64,000 bases of DNA from Dicyema japonicum (Eukaryota > Dicyemida > Rhombozoa > Dicyemidae), in contig RDEW01000006.1 in assembly GCA_011109175.1 (NCBI GenBank), positions 527,281 to 591,280 on the forward strand, read 5' to 3'. Below are positions 11,826-22,744 of this stretch, piece after piece. A program made the position numbers and the translations under genes. Every line of letters starts with the position of its first letter. Within the stretch, counting starts at the first letter, position 1. A model generated the notes under the pieces. That model was not told the origin of the DNA. It saw only the letters and a program-made list of their open reading frames with translations, and made no database searches.

Positions 11826-12169
11826 TTATCTAAAATAAGGACCACAAAACAAACGACAACGATATTTTAAATGATTAATTTAAAATATTTAATTAATTAT
11901 TAAAAAAATTTTAATAATAATTAAATTATTGTTCTTGTTGTTTTGGACATGGTGGTTTCTTTAAGAAGAGAAAAAAAATTTGTGTTATTTTACCTATCTA
12001 CTAAAATTACTAAAAGAAAAAACAAAAGAATCGCAGAGAATATTGTCGATGACTTGCCCAAGACGCAAGAAGTTGTCAATGTTGACCTTAAAGACATCTT
12101 TTATCTCTGCAATGTCTAGTTGACAAAGTTCACACTGTGGACAGGAACAATGGGATGTGAAAGTCGTGA
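11826..12169. other. RPL26 5' flank
   Basis: AT-rich sequence with no gene. The RPL26 promoter must lie here, but no TATA box or pyrimidine tract is clear enough to place. Confidence 0.4.
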
Positions 12170-12850
12170 GTATGTAAAATCCAGATTCCTTGTGCTGTTT
12201 GTTCTTTGATTACTAGTGAAATGAACGGGAAGAAGCAATTTGACTAAGAATTACGTAATTCTTTATGGTCATATGGCTTTAAAAATTCAAAGAGGGGAGA
12301 ATTCGAGAGAGTGTTTTATATGTTCGCGATCAAATCAAGATTTATGAATCGAGAAAGAGATTAGAAGTGACTGGTGCTTCAAATTGAATAGAAAGCGATT
12401 TTATAAAAATATAAATGGAGATAATATGACGGTCCTTAATTTCAATGAGGAGGTATGTCTTCCGTTTTGGAGTAACATTTGGAATATGGTTGAGTGAAAA
12501 AAGATCAATTTTTTTATTAGCGAAAGAGTGACTGGATCAGAGAACTCTTTTGGTGATTTTACGAAGGAGGGAATCACTGAGACTATCAAGATGGTTCCAA
12601 GTACCTTATTCCAAAAATGGTTGTATGTGATTAACCCAAGGAGTTATGGCCAATCACTTGTATGCCGAATCTGTATAAATTATTGGCAAGGTGTGTGAAA
12701 AAATTATTATAATATATTGAATCATACGACTTGATAAGTGACAATCAACTTGGAAATCGAAGAATGTGTAAAGGGGCGAAGGAGCAAGCCATCGTGAAAA
12801 AATGCTTGAGTTAGAAGGCGTTATAAAATAATTATTTTTGACTGTTTTTT
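12170..12850 (+). mobile_element. R2-like retrotransposon fragment
   Basis: The plus strand preserves ELWPITCMPNLYKLLARCVK, a stop, then SYDLISDNQLGNRRM and CKGAKEQAIV. This matches position by position the RT segment at 6955-7095 of the larger R2-like copy (DLRPITCMPILYKLVTK, FNLISDNQLGARRH). The rest is decayed and truncated after about 12830. Confidence 0.7.
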
Positions 12851-12914
12851 GTCAATAAATTCATGTATTTTAATTTTTTGAGAAAATATTTCAAATTTGT
12901 TGTAGTAGCTACTC

Positions 12915-13010
12915 TCTTACATTTGCATCACACGTCCTACCGCCAGAGACATCACTTCATCCTTAGGCAGAAGAGTTTTTATATTGGTAATCGTCAGGGG
13001 GAATTAACTT
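12915..13010 (+). repeat. Dispersed repeat shared with 63250-63345
   Basis: The string CACACGTC.TACC, then CATCACTTCAT, a short spacer and GGCAGAAGAGTTTT occurs here and, slightly diverged, at 63255-63310. A third related segment (28225-28335) shares the part that lies on the other side of the 63-kb copy. No coding function is claimed. Confidence 0.5.
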
Positions 13011-13074
13011 TTAAAAAATTTTAGTTCATATGACAATCAATATCGATAAATATTAAATGTAATAAAATATTTAA

Positions 13075-13572
13075 ATGATAATCATTTTATTTGGTGTTTC
13101 AGGTTGTGGCAAAACCACAGTTGGCAAGGAACTAGCAAATAAATTGAATTGGGAATTTTGTGATGCGGACGATTATCATTCCTCAAATAATCGCGAAAAA
13201 ATGAGGCAAGGAATTCCCTTAACAGACGAGGACAGATATGAATGGCTGATGGAATTAAGGGATATTTTGATAAAATGTGACAAAATGAACTCATCAATGA
13301 TTCTTGCATGTTCAGCACTGAAAAGATCATATCGGAATTTGTTGAATGTGAATGATGAATGCTATTTTGTTCTGCTAAATGGGCCATACGAAGTGATCAG
13401 AGAGAGGATGGAAAATAGGAGGGATCACTTTTTCTGCAATAGTTTACTTCTCAGTCAAATGGAGACTATTGAGATAACGGGGGATGAGTATATCATTGTT
13501 GATATTAATTATAATGTACAAAGTCTGGTTGACCAAATTACCACCAAAATGAATTTAAAGCCATTTTTATAG
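13075..13572 (+). CDS. Gluconokinase
   Basis: Gluconokinase phosphorylates D-gluconate to 6-phosphogluconate with ATP, feeding the pentose phosphate pathway in the cytosol. The 165-residue product has the full length of this P-loop kinase family. Visible motifs are the Walker A GVSGCGKTTVGKELA (residues 6-20), CDADDYHSSNNREKM with the gluconate-binding DDYH region, GIPLTDEDRYEWL, ACSALKRSYR, and a C-terminal LLLSQMETIE lid segment. ATG 13075 is the only plausible start. Unlike its neighbours it has no intron. It is flanked by a retrotransposon fragment upstream and repeats, so a retrocopy or acquired gene is possible. The reading frame is intact. Confidence 0.93.
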   Translation: MIIILFGVSGCGKTTVGKELANKLNWEFCDADDYHSSNNREKMRQGIPLTDEDRYEWLMELRDILIKCDKMNSSMILACSALKRSYRNLLNVNDECYFVLLNGPYEVIRERMENRRDHFFCNSLLLSQMETIEITGDEYIIVDINYNVQSLVDQITTKMNLKPFL

Positions 13573-14315
13573 TTGTTTTTTTAATATGTTTTTCTGAGAA
13601 TTTAAATAACAGATGTTCCATTTGAATTAAATAATATTCATATAAATTCCCAGTCATTACTGACCACTGCTACAACACTTGTAACTAATTTTTTATATAC
13701 AACCCCTGAGAAATATGTTTTATCTAATACCCCCAGTGGAGTGGGATGTGTTATAGGAACCCTTCCACTGAGATAGATAAATCTCTCAGGCATTGAACGT
13801 CTTCTGAGCTAGGTGGACCCATTGAATCAATAAGAATGATGCAATGACATTCTAAATAATTGAAGAGTGATGGATAACTCTAAAAAAGTTCTGAGTTTCT
13901 TCAGCACAATGTATTATTTTTGAAATAAAAAACCGCGCCTCAAAAACTATTAACGCTTGTGTTTCCCCTACCACCAAGAGTATTGATTTCAACAAGTTTG
14001 CCGTATCGAACACGGACGGATCTAAATTTCCTTGCCCCGGGACCCAAGAAACCATTTTGTGAGCCGCCGTTCACACAGATGTTACCGTACAAATGAAATT
14101 GGACAGTCGGACAAGTAGCTGTGCATTTCCATCAACCACAAGACATGCTCCTCTCCGTCTTAATACGCCTTTAATTTCCCGACACACACAACATCCAATC
14201 GATTGATTTCCCTTTGTGTAATTATGCTTCTGCCAACCACCAATTTTTCCGTCGCTCAAAGATATGGGGGTAAATAAATACAATTAAGTACAAATATTAA
14301 GAAAATCAAAAATAA
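13573..14315. other. Spacer between gluconokinase and HAUS6
   Basis: Two short minus-strand ORFs (13852-14055, 14071-14283) have no recognisable motif and no splice partners. They look like chance frames in a moderately GC-richer stretch. The two convergent genes have their 3' ends at either side. Confidence 0.4.
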
Positions 14316-15461
14316 TCACCCAAATCTTTCCTCAAACACCCTTTTCCTAGCAGAATTCACAATATCATCAAATTTTCTTATGCTACGAGTTCGTCTCCTC
14401 TCAATTTCCTCCATTAAACTAACATTCTCAACAACAGGGAACTCCAATGGGACGAACCCACTCGTATCAGGAAGCTCATCCTTATATAGTCTCTTGACTC
14501 TCTCACTAAACTATACATTCCATCAAACATTAGGTCGCATATTCGAGGCTTCAGCTTATTAAACTGAGGACCGACAAACTTCCTGCTCTCCAGATCATCA
14601 TAAATAGTCCTGTCCAGTTCACACAGAGACTTAATCATCTCAGAGCTTGGAAAGTCGACCTGTTTGACCAAATGAGACGGAGAACTAATTCTGGTGCAAT
14701 AACTTTGCATATTTGTGCTCAAATCTCTCAGAACTTCATTCATCCACTCAATCTTAAACTAACATTGACAGTCACATCAAAATCAGAGGGTTCCAGCTCG
14801 GACTGTCGGGCCTCCATCTCATGAATCTCCTTCTGGAGTTGAGTATTCTTGTGATCTAAGTCGCTTTTAAAGTAAAATGAAAAGATACTTATAGAAATCA
14901 GTCCATCCCCTAATGAACTCCTTATGTTCAAGAATGTGTGTCTCATTTCTCTCAGTGAGGGAGTTGATCAACTCTGAATTGGCGCCAATATCGAGAATGG
15001 GACGATCTAACGTGATAGACTGTCTTACGTTTTATACTGATGCGGATTGCGTAGGTTGAGAGAGCCACCAAAAAAGTGTATAGCTTGAAACCACAGAGGA
15101 CTGGAAGACCGGCCAGATTGTAGCACCTGGCGTATTCAATCTCTGGTTCATTTGAGATCTCTTTTATCCACTCTTTGACCAGTTTTCTGAACTCTGAAAA
15201 CATTCGCGTATTGTTTGTAATAGGCCAGTAGGCAGAAAATTTCCGTTTGGCTCTGTCTAGGTCGATGCAATGGAAGACGAATATTATGACTGACTGTATT
15301 ACAGTAAGATCTAGAGTATCAAACATGGTTCTGAGATTATAATTAATCTCCACCTTGAAAGGATGAATCCCTTCCCCCATTTTTTGGACTTATCGTAATT
15401 CAATACCTTCAAATTCAGGAAAAATTCGTCCCTTATAGTGTGGTCCTCACAAAATGACATA
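14316..15461 (-). CDS. HAUS6: HAUS augmin-like complex subunit 6
   Basis: HAUS6 is the augmin subunit that recruits gamma-tubulin ring complex for branching microtubule nucleation in the spindle. The minus strand reads the characteristic N-terminal HAUS6 domain: a hydrophobic helix, then RAKRKFSAYWPI, EFRKLVKEWIKEISNE and CGFKLYTFLVALSTYAIR. Micro-introns at 15007-15028 (22 nt), 14864-14888 (25), 14753-14775 (23) and 14481-14506 (26) each restore the frame. The protein continues through a coiled coil (QKEIHEMEARQSELE) to TGA 14316-14318. The likely start is ATG 15459-15461, but the junction near 15375-15400 into GIHPFKVEI is not resolved. Human HAUS6 is about three times longer, so the long disordered C-terminal half is missing. 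Confidence 0.82.
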
Positions 15462-15549
15462 ACTAATAAGACCGCGTTTAATTTATTATATTATTTTTAT
15501 TTTTACTAATTATATTTATAATAAAAATATATTAATCATTTTCTCTTTC

Positions 15550-15960
15550 TCATCCATTGAAGAGGTTCCTACAACTTCAAGAACATACATTCTCCATTTC
15601 CAATGGTTCTTTATGGATTTTTTGTGGAAGATATCTCTGTTTCTGCCACTGTGGGGACTTAATACTGAGTTAATAGTTGAATAAGGAAAGTTTTCGTCTA
15701 ATTATGGGATCTTGGTGTCCATGCCTTGTTTCTCTCTATGGTTGTTTTGGAATTCCGGATAAATCCTCATAAAAGAGAAGGTTTCGTATAATATCTTGGA
15801 GAGGATCCCATCTGTTATCTGAATTTCAGCATATAGGGATGTTCTGGAGACCGTCAATTTAAAGAATTCTCGCTGACGTTTCATCAGGTGATTCATTTAA
15901 GCAAGAGCGTGGTGATCCATGCTTTGTATAGAAGTCTCAACGAAGGGATGGAAGATACCA
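15550..15960 (-). mobile_element. Decayed Jockey/CR1-like retrotransposon 3' end
   Basis: The minus strand begins with a relic of LYKxW at the stretch SIPSLRLLYKAW, continues with broken frames, and shares GATCTTGGTGTCCATGCC and neighbouring phrases with the 3' end of the copy at 56640-57070. It is the terminal part of the same retrotransposon family, in the same orientation. Confidence 0.5.
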
Positions 15961-18900
15961 TATTATTATTATTATAAGCAACTACATAGAATCATATAAA
16001 CTATAATTCTATTCGTGCCGCGTCCGAACAATCCTCATAATTAGCCTTTCCCATCCCCTCCTGTCCGATGCCAAGTCCGCAGACTACTAAGGTCTTCACC
16101 GTCCTTTAGTGTCTGGTTACTGATCTCAGGTCACCATTAAGGACTTCCGGGAGAGTTATTCTTGGACGACCTCTGAACTTCTCCCCTGACGTATCGAAGT
16201 ATTCTTCCATGACGACGTTTGCTGGCGTGTCTTGTTCCAATCTGAGAATATGGCCAAACAATCTCCAGCGAGCCTTCATGATCATGGTGCTCAGAGGTCC
16301 GGAACCGCATCTTCTATATAAATTTTCACTCCCTACACGCATTGGCCACTTTAGTCCCAAGAGAGACCGAAGTTGCCTTCTGTGAAAGGAGTCAAGGTTT
16401 TGTTCGTCCGTTTTCGAAATTCCCCACGTCCCAGAGTTGTATGTTAGTATGGGCCTCACGAACGCCTCATACAACCTGAGTCAGTGATGGCCCGACCGAG
16501 CATTTTCTTATCCAACATTTCATAAGTTTTTGCATAGTAACCGTAGATAACAATTTTCTTCTTGCAATGTCTTCGGAGTCTCCGAGAAGAGAGCCAAGCT
16601 TTACGGTCTTCCTCCAACATTCACTATTGCGTAGTTCCATCCGCTTAATTTCAACAATATCCGTTTTCTGAACATTCAGTGATAGACACCATTTGGCCAA
16701 ACAGCCTGATGCAACCTCCAAGAGACGTAAGAGTGCTTCTTTGTCAGTCGAGATAAAGTCAACATCATCGGCATACACGATCTCCATAATATCATTGTTG
16801 TAATACTTCCGGAGGTCTTGCAGAGCCGATTCAAGGTATATAGCAAACAATACTGGGGAAAGGGAATCTCCTTGGGGTGTGCCCACTGTTGAAATAATTT
16901 CCCGTGACAAACATTTTCCAATACGCACTCGTAACCTCGTGTTTGATAAGAGTATCCGTATCAGAATAACCGAGTCCTTATCCAGGAAACTTTCAAGCAC
17001 TTCAATGAGTTTTCCCCGACGGACAGTGTCGAAAGCTCTGGTCAGATCAATTCCAAGGATAGTCTTTGAGCTCCGGAATCTTTGTTGAATAGCACATTGC
17101 CATCTATGGCACCATACTACATCAGCCGTTGATCTCCCTGTCCTAAAACCACTCTGGCTCTGGGCCAAGTACCCGTCCACCGGCTCTTGGATCCGATTAA
17201 GAGTAATTAGGGCAAGGATCTTCCTTAAGGTGTTTAGAAGGATGACAGGGCGCAGGTTTTCAACTGGCCCAGGGGGTTTATTACCTTTTTGAACTGGTAC
17301 TAGTATCCCCTTTCCAATTTCTGAAAAGTCCTTGTTTTCTATCATGTCATTCAGCAATTTTGAGAGTTTATCTGCAAGTTCTGGAGGGCCAAATTTTAGC
17401 AATTCAGATGGTATATTATCTGGTCCTGGAGAGCGCCCAGATTTAAGTTTCCTTATCGCCATGCAAACCTCCTCCGGTGAAATGATCCGTTCAAGTGTTG
17501 TGTTCTTAGGCGTGAAATCTGATTTTTCTCCTTTTACAAAGAACAGTTGTTCAATATGCGATGCTATGAACTCTGTCTGTTCTGCAACATTTCCTATTGT
17601 TTTTCCATTTCTGTCATGCAAAATAAGTTTCACTGATTGGCTCTTCCTCCGTATTAGTCGTATAGCCATGAATGTCGCAGCATTGTCTTTAAGGTTTTCT
17701 ACCTCTCTGATCTTGCTTTCCAACTGACTAGTGTGATGTAGTCTGTTTAGGAGTTTGATTTTTCTCTCAATTTGCCTTCGTTCTTGTTTCAGTTTGCAAA
17801 CAGTCTGAGGATCGACAGTATTTTCGGATCTAAGCCTTAAGTTCTTCTGCAAATTCAATAGGGCTGACACTTCCGGGTGACGCTGACTGCTATGGGGTTT
17901 AAGTTCCCCCAGATGTTTGTCAGCAGCGGAAATGATCCCTCTCCTAGTTTCGAGCCATGCCTTTCCTGGTGAAAGATCCGATGCCGTATTATTAATTGAA
18001 TCCGATACACATTCTTTATAGTCTGCTTGTACTTTTGGTGAAGAGCCCAAGAGTTCAGTCATATACCTTCTTGATCGCGTGGAATCTCCACCACGATGTG
18101 TTTGGAAGAAGCATCTTCTATTAGTTATCCCGTAGAGGAACTCCTCCGCAGTTGGACCAAGTCTTAAGCTGAATCTTGCTGACACAATTTTGTGATCACT
18201 GTTAACAGTTAGTCCTCCATAAGATCTCGAGTCCCGTAAGAGAGATTTGTCTTTTACTCGACACAGAATATAATCGATCTGATTATAAATCCTTATCAGA
18301 TTTCCGGTGGTCGATAGTCTAGTGCCCATCCACGTTGTCTTGTGGCGTGCGGAATGTTGGAATTGAGTATTGCACAGGAATAAATCAAAGGATTCGCAGA
18401 AATATGCCAGAGCAGTACCAGAATAGTTCCTGATCCCCCTTCCATGTGGTCCAATAAAACGTTCGTGTCCTTGATGTACCCCAGCTTTAGCATTCCAATC
18501 ACCAGCGATAAAGAGGAACGATGAAAACTTCAGAGAAGATACGACCTCGACAAGTTCTTCGTAGAAAACGTCCAATTCCTCTGGGTTTTTGGAAACACGG
18601 CCACTATGTGGGGCGTACACGTTCACAATGGAAATTAGTTGCCTGGACTTCCCTTTGGGTCCAATAAGAAATTGAATAACACATATCCTGTCATCAATTT
18701 TCCAATATCGATGTAATCTGGGGAGCAAATTCTTGTGAACAGCGAAACCCTGTCCATAGTGTTTACAGTACGATGGAAGGAGGATTAGTCTGTAGTCTCC
18801 AAGGTTTTCATCGAGTCCTTTTCTGAGCTTCGTCTCTTGGAGACAGCAAACAGAGCATCCATATTTTGCAAGGTCCAGACATAGTTGGTGCCTCTTTGAC

Positions 18901-18990
18901 CAGTCATTAAGGCCCCTGGCATTGAAGGTAAGGAAGATACCATAGACTACGAAAAAGGGTTCAATATTATCATCTATTTTAAACCCTCAA
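15961..18990 (-). mobile_element. Non-LTR retrotransposon with AP endonuclease and RT
   Basis: This is the best-preserved retrotransposon. Reading leftward from 18990, the frame gives FNARGLNDWSKRHQLCLD and CCLQETKL (endonuclease motifs), then NVYAPH, GDWNAKAG, QIDYIL and SDHKIVSARF. The RT follows with GRSPGPDNIPSELL, LRPVILLNTLRKIL, SGFRTGRS, GIDLTRAFDTVRRGKL, GTPQGDSLSPVLF and the catalytic YADD in IVYADDVDFIS. The frame is open without a stop for more than 750 codons. No ATG is evident near its beginning. Near 16470-16600 a frameshift separates the C-terminal domain (ARWRLFGHILRLEQDTP). The element ends at 15961-15975 in a short (TTA)n run, the (TAA)n tail on the element strand. Clade placement among RTE/Jockey-like elements is uncertain. 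Confidence 0.88.
16467..18987 (-). CDS. Endonuclease-reverse transcriptase ORF of the retrotransposon
   Basis: This single frame carries the AP-type endonuclease (first about 220 residues), a linker rich in Arg and Lys, and the reverse transcriptase with a complete YADD box. It is closed upstream by a TGA and lacks an obvious ATG, so translation may need an upstream start, a frameshift from an ORF1, or restart. After DIARRKLLSTV the frame degenerates, and the C-terminal tail continues in another frame at 16106-16474. The copy is probably dead, but only just. Confidence 0.8.
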
Positions 18991-19359
18991 ATCTTCCTGG
19001 TCTGCTAGATATGTAAATGGTAGGCAGATAGTAACTCCGAGGATGGAGGTGATCTTATTGGTTGGGATCGTGAGTCATTTAAGTTGACCTCTGGGATTAT
19101 AGTCTTTTTTAGTGAAGAGATGACCGTTTCTACGTGTGATTTTTCTAGTAAAGTTTTTATGTGGTTTTTTTATCTTGTAGTTTTTTCAAATCTTCAATGT
19201 TTCGCTCCAACAATGAGCATGGTGCTTTGGGCATCTGGAGTCGTAAGGTCGCTAAAGAATAGATTGACCAATGTTGGGGATAACAGGGATCTTTGTGGGA
19301 CTATGTTTGGGATATATAATGATTTTGGCATTGATTATTTCATTTCACTCGTTTTCTGA

Positions 19360-19620
19360 TGTCTTCTTACCACAAGACTGCCATAGCTTGGACTCTACTT
19401 GTGACCTCAGACTCCTTTTATAATTCATTCTGTGCTGCGACATACGAGTCAAAGATAGCATCTCTTTTCAGGAGATTTGCCATCTTTTTCTCTGTTACTT
19501 CTCTGATCAACACTAATAGCAAATCTTCGTCCTCATCTAAAATCTCGTCGAGCCGTTTGCGTAGTGCAATCTTGATCCCTGCTCTCCTCGATTTTTCAGA
19601 AAAACAAGATTAAATGCTCC
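19360..19620 (-). pseudogene. Possible retrotransposon ORF1 relic
   Basis: Upstream of the endonuclease ORF, on the same strand, a frame reads a charged helical protein (KIALRKRLDEILDEDEDLL, LIREVTEKKMANLLKRDAIF) broken by stops. Its position and coiled-coil character fit an ORF1, but no zinc knuckle or RRM is visible. Confidence 0.35.
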
Positions 19621-21160
19621 ATTTATGAATATAACCCTATTCTTCAAGCCCATAGAGGAGTAATGGAATGATCGTACGTGAAAAAAATAAATAAAAACAT
19701 ATCCGTTTCGAGTTTTAATTTCCTCATACACAAGATCGCATTGTGTGATTTTTTCCTTAGGAGTTTAAAGCTTTTATAAACTACTCCCAGTTTTCTCAAA
19801 GAAGCTGTTCTTAGATACTTCAGGAATATCAAAGTATTGATTCCGCATAAAGAGCCTTGCTGATTTCCTTTTCCATTTCAACCGATAAACTTCATTGCAT
19901 TAGATTTTTTCTGACAATTTTAATCCACATAGAAATCTTTAAGGAAGTGTTAAAGCGCACAGGTGTTGGAGGTCGGTAGATGAGAGGAAAGACCGGGATG
20001 GTTTGTTTTACTCCAGAGAGAATCAATAATTTCATCACTTTACTTTCTCGAGTTGGGGGATTGTACGGTTCTTGGAATAAGCTTTATGGTTGATATTCGC
20101 TAAGACTTCATAGACCTGGGAAATATTACGTGGTGGAGTCTGGAGAAAACTTGCTTTTCTGGCTTTTCCCATCATTCTTTGTTTTGTACCGTATGGTTTC
20201 TTAATTTGTTAACTATTTATTTTTTGTATCAAAAAATAGTAATATTCTTGTGGTTTGTATATGTTCGCCTATTTTGAACAAGATGAAACATTAGCAATAG
20301 ACCAATCTACGAAGGACCCCGATAGAGAAACATTAATAGCATAGACCAAGTGGTCCTTGGTTGTGTGGAATCCAAGGAATCTGTTATACTACCTCTCAAT
20401 CTGATGTCAGTCTGATTGTCCTACCTATTCCTACAAGCAATTATTGGACAAGTGAAGCAGGAAGACAACTTCTAGTGGACGTCCTAAGTAATCCAAGCTT
20501 CTCTTGCAAAATTCTGGAAAATACCTTTTAGTGGATGGCTGTTGATCACACGATCTTTTAGTGAGAATTTTGTTACTTCCATATTATAAAATACTAAATT
20601 TGTGTGTGTACTTGTGTGCGTTCGTCCGCAAATCGATTTTTTTTAAAAATGCAAATTTCCATAGGTGGGATCGTAATATATAAAGGGAGGGTTAAGGACT
20701 ACATGGAACCGGTCCTCAGAGAAAAAGAGATCGAAATTTGGATTTTCTATATTTACGTTAAAATATATTTGAGGAGTCAATTCGAGGTTGGGGATACCAA
20801 GTACAGGTCTCCAGGTTATGAAAGGTCAAAATTATGATATTTTGGATCAATCCGAAGTTTGGGACGAAGATGTCATAATTACTGTCCTGGCCGTTTTTTA
20901 TGTACTTTTAATCTTATGCGTTGAGTGATGCGGTTTATGTGTGACGGATTATTTTAAAGTGCGACTAATCCTTCATGATCTTCCAAGTTCCTTCAATTTT
21001 TGGTAAGAAGAGATTTGAACACGGAGACTTCGTGTATCCAACACCTCCTATGAAACAATTCTTTTTCAAATCATTCAGAGTTTAATCTTGGGGATTCTGG
21101 AACAATCGGATAATTGATAACAAATGGAGGAGGCACCTCGAGAAGAGGGAAGGTCCTCTT
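19621..21160. other. Spacer without recognisable gene
   Basis: Only short frames occur, including 20604-20837(+), which has no motif. I see no splice-consistent exon chain. The region 20900-21160 may be upstream control sequence of the small gene at 21321. Confidence 0.35.
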
Positions 21161-21161
21161 C

Positions 21162-21168
21162 TATAAAA
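21162..21168 (+). promoter_or_regulatory. TATA box candidate
   Basis: TATAAAA at 21162-21168 is followed about 30 bp later by a CACTCACTCAC stretch that could hold the start site, and the ATG of a small ORF lies 153 bp downstream of the box. It is the clearest core-promoter-like arrangement in the window. It could equally be the promoter of a solo LTR. Confidence 0.4.
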
Positions 21169-21320
21169 ATCGTAAGAGGAACTGCGCACTCACTCACGAG
21201 AGCTGTTTACTAATTTATAACACTTTGAGTTACTCGGCTCTGTTTAGTTAAATCAGCTATTAAACCATAATTTTCGTTAATTTTTAATATTTACGTGCTA
21301 AAATCCAATAGGAAACAATT

Positions 21321-21581
21321 ATGTTTTATTTAATTGTGTTTATTTGCATTTCATCCACAAAACTCGTCAATCAGAGCACAAACAGTAATGCAAAAGGTGG
21401 GGGCTGTGTGATTTTAGTAAGTGACGCCGAATTAAGAAAATTCGTGTGGTTAATAGTGGGGATTGTCGTAGGATCTATTGCTATATGGATTTTATCTATG
21501 ATATGCAGGTTTTTCGCCGTATTAGTCGCAGATCGTGTGGAAATAGAGTCGTCGACAGTGACAGGGTTTTTCTTGAGTTAA
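21321..21581 (+). CDS. Small secretory/membrane protein, unidentified
   Basis: An 86-residue ORF starts at ATG 21321 with a hydrophobic signal-like N-terminus (MFYLIVFICISSTKL). A polar Asn/Gly/Ser-rich stretch follows (residues about 18-34), then a strong transmembrane segment (FVWLIVGIVVGSIAIWIL, about residues 41-58), and it ends in a short polar tail. No intron is needed. I recognise no family. The upstream TATA box supports transcription. Small lineage-specific membrane proteins are plausible in a parasite, but a chance ORF cannot be excluded. Confidence 0.45.
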   Translation: MFYLIVFICISSTKLVNQSTNSNAKGGGCVILVSDAELRKFVWLIVGIVVGSIAIWILSMICRFFAVLVADRVEIESSTVTGFFLS

Positions 21582-22189
21582 GTTAAATTAAAAAATTAAT
21601 TATATAAATTTTATTTACCTCATTTTCCAAATTTGATCATCATTGAATAACTTTAATTATATTATGCAAGTCATCTGTGTAACCGTGGTCTCTGGTGTTA
21701 TTATTATCTGAACCATGCATCTCATATGCGTGTACCTCATGGGGGCCTTGGAATAAGCTCAGAAAATTGCAGCTACACAAAAAGGGTTTTTGGATTGAAA
21801 GAGAATTGGTTCACGAATTAAAAGAGCATGATGCTGACACCCTTGGAGATGCTAATCCGAATGAATAACGGAGGAAGATTGATATAATGTGATCAGGAGA
21901 CAACCAGACCCTAACGAGCTTGTGTAGGATCAAGGGAGCAGCATTGAGCCGAGCTGAGAGCACTTGGTTTGTTTTTTCGGTTTAGCGGTGGTATTGGAAT
22001 AAAAATTTAATTAATTCAATCTCAAAGAAAAGACGTCAGATTTTGCCGCTTTTCCCGTTATGCCTACTATGACCAGAATACGGCGCACCTCTTGTGTTCT
22101 GCGCCACAATAGGTAAACTTGACGAATCTCTGGGAGCTACCATTCTTGGTCAGAGCTGGCACTACCACTTCGAAGATATACCAAGACCA
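21582..22189. other. Spacer with one short open relic
   Basis: At about 21747-21869 a plus-strand frame reads LRKLQLHKKGFWIERELVH and ends ADTLGDANPNE before a stop. It is charged and helical but has no start codon, and it may be a transposase helix-turn-helix fragment. Nothing else is recognisable. Confidence 0.3.
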
Positions 22190-22240
22190 GTGTTACTCAA
22201 CCTTTTTTTTATCGCTCCTGTAAATAATTATCCCCCCTCA
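22188..22240 (+). repeat. hAT-type terminal sequence
   Basis: CAGTGTTACTCAACC followed by a T tract is very close to the end sequence of Charlie/Buster-type hAT elements (CAGTGTTTCTCAACC is the familiar form). No transposase is attached. The other end was not found, so this is a solo end or MITE remnant. Confidence 0.4.
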
Positions 22241-22564
22241 TAATAAATAGTAATTCGAATTAAACAGGAGATTTTATTTAAGGCTTACCGGTGATGTTCA
22301 GTACACTGTGTGTAAAGTGGAAAAAGATGAATGTTTAACCTTTTGGGAAACTGTGGGAGAAGGATGAAAGTCAAAAATTTTCTAAAGTTTTTTTTTTACT
22401 CTTAAAAAATAAGTTACGTTATTGATCGGAAAGTGACGCTAATGGACAGGAAAATTACGCTATTGATCGGGAAACCCTATATAAAAACTCCTAACTAAGA
22501 TTGTTTTTTTTAAAATTGGGTTTTTGAACAATTATATTTAGGATTATCAAGAAAGATATATCTG

Positions 22565-22700
22565 TAGTTTAAGTGACCCGTCCTCACTAACTTGTAGGAG
22601 ACCAGCGGATATTAAGTAGAACACAGCAAATTCCAGTCGCTTCCATAGATCAATCAGTCTTGGCATTGTAGACGAACAGGTGTAGTAATTCAGGGCTTAT
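22565..22700 (-). repeat. Dispersed repeat, second copy of 5818-6120
   Basis: CTCACTAACTTGTAGGAG, then CAGCGGATATTAA and TTGGCATTGTAGACGAAC, match the 5.8-kb copy in order and spacing. On the minus strand the relic GLLQVSEDGSL corresponds to GLLQVSEAEIT there. The copy is truncated. Confidence 0.6.
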
Positions 22701-22744
22701 TATTATTATTTAGCATCCCAAAACCACTGTAAACGAAACTAATT

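Noticed and set aside
13852-14283. Two consecutive minus-strand ORFs as a gene
   Set aside because: There is no start context, no motif and no usable GT-AG junction between them.
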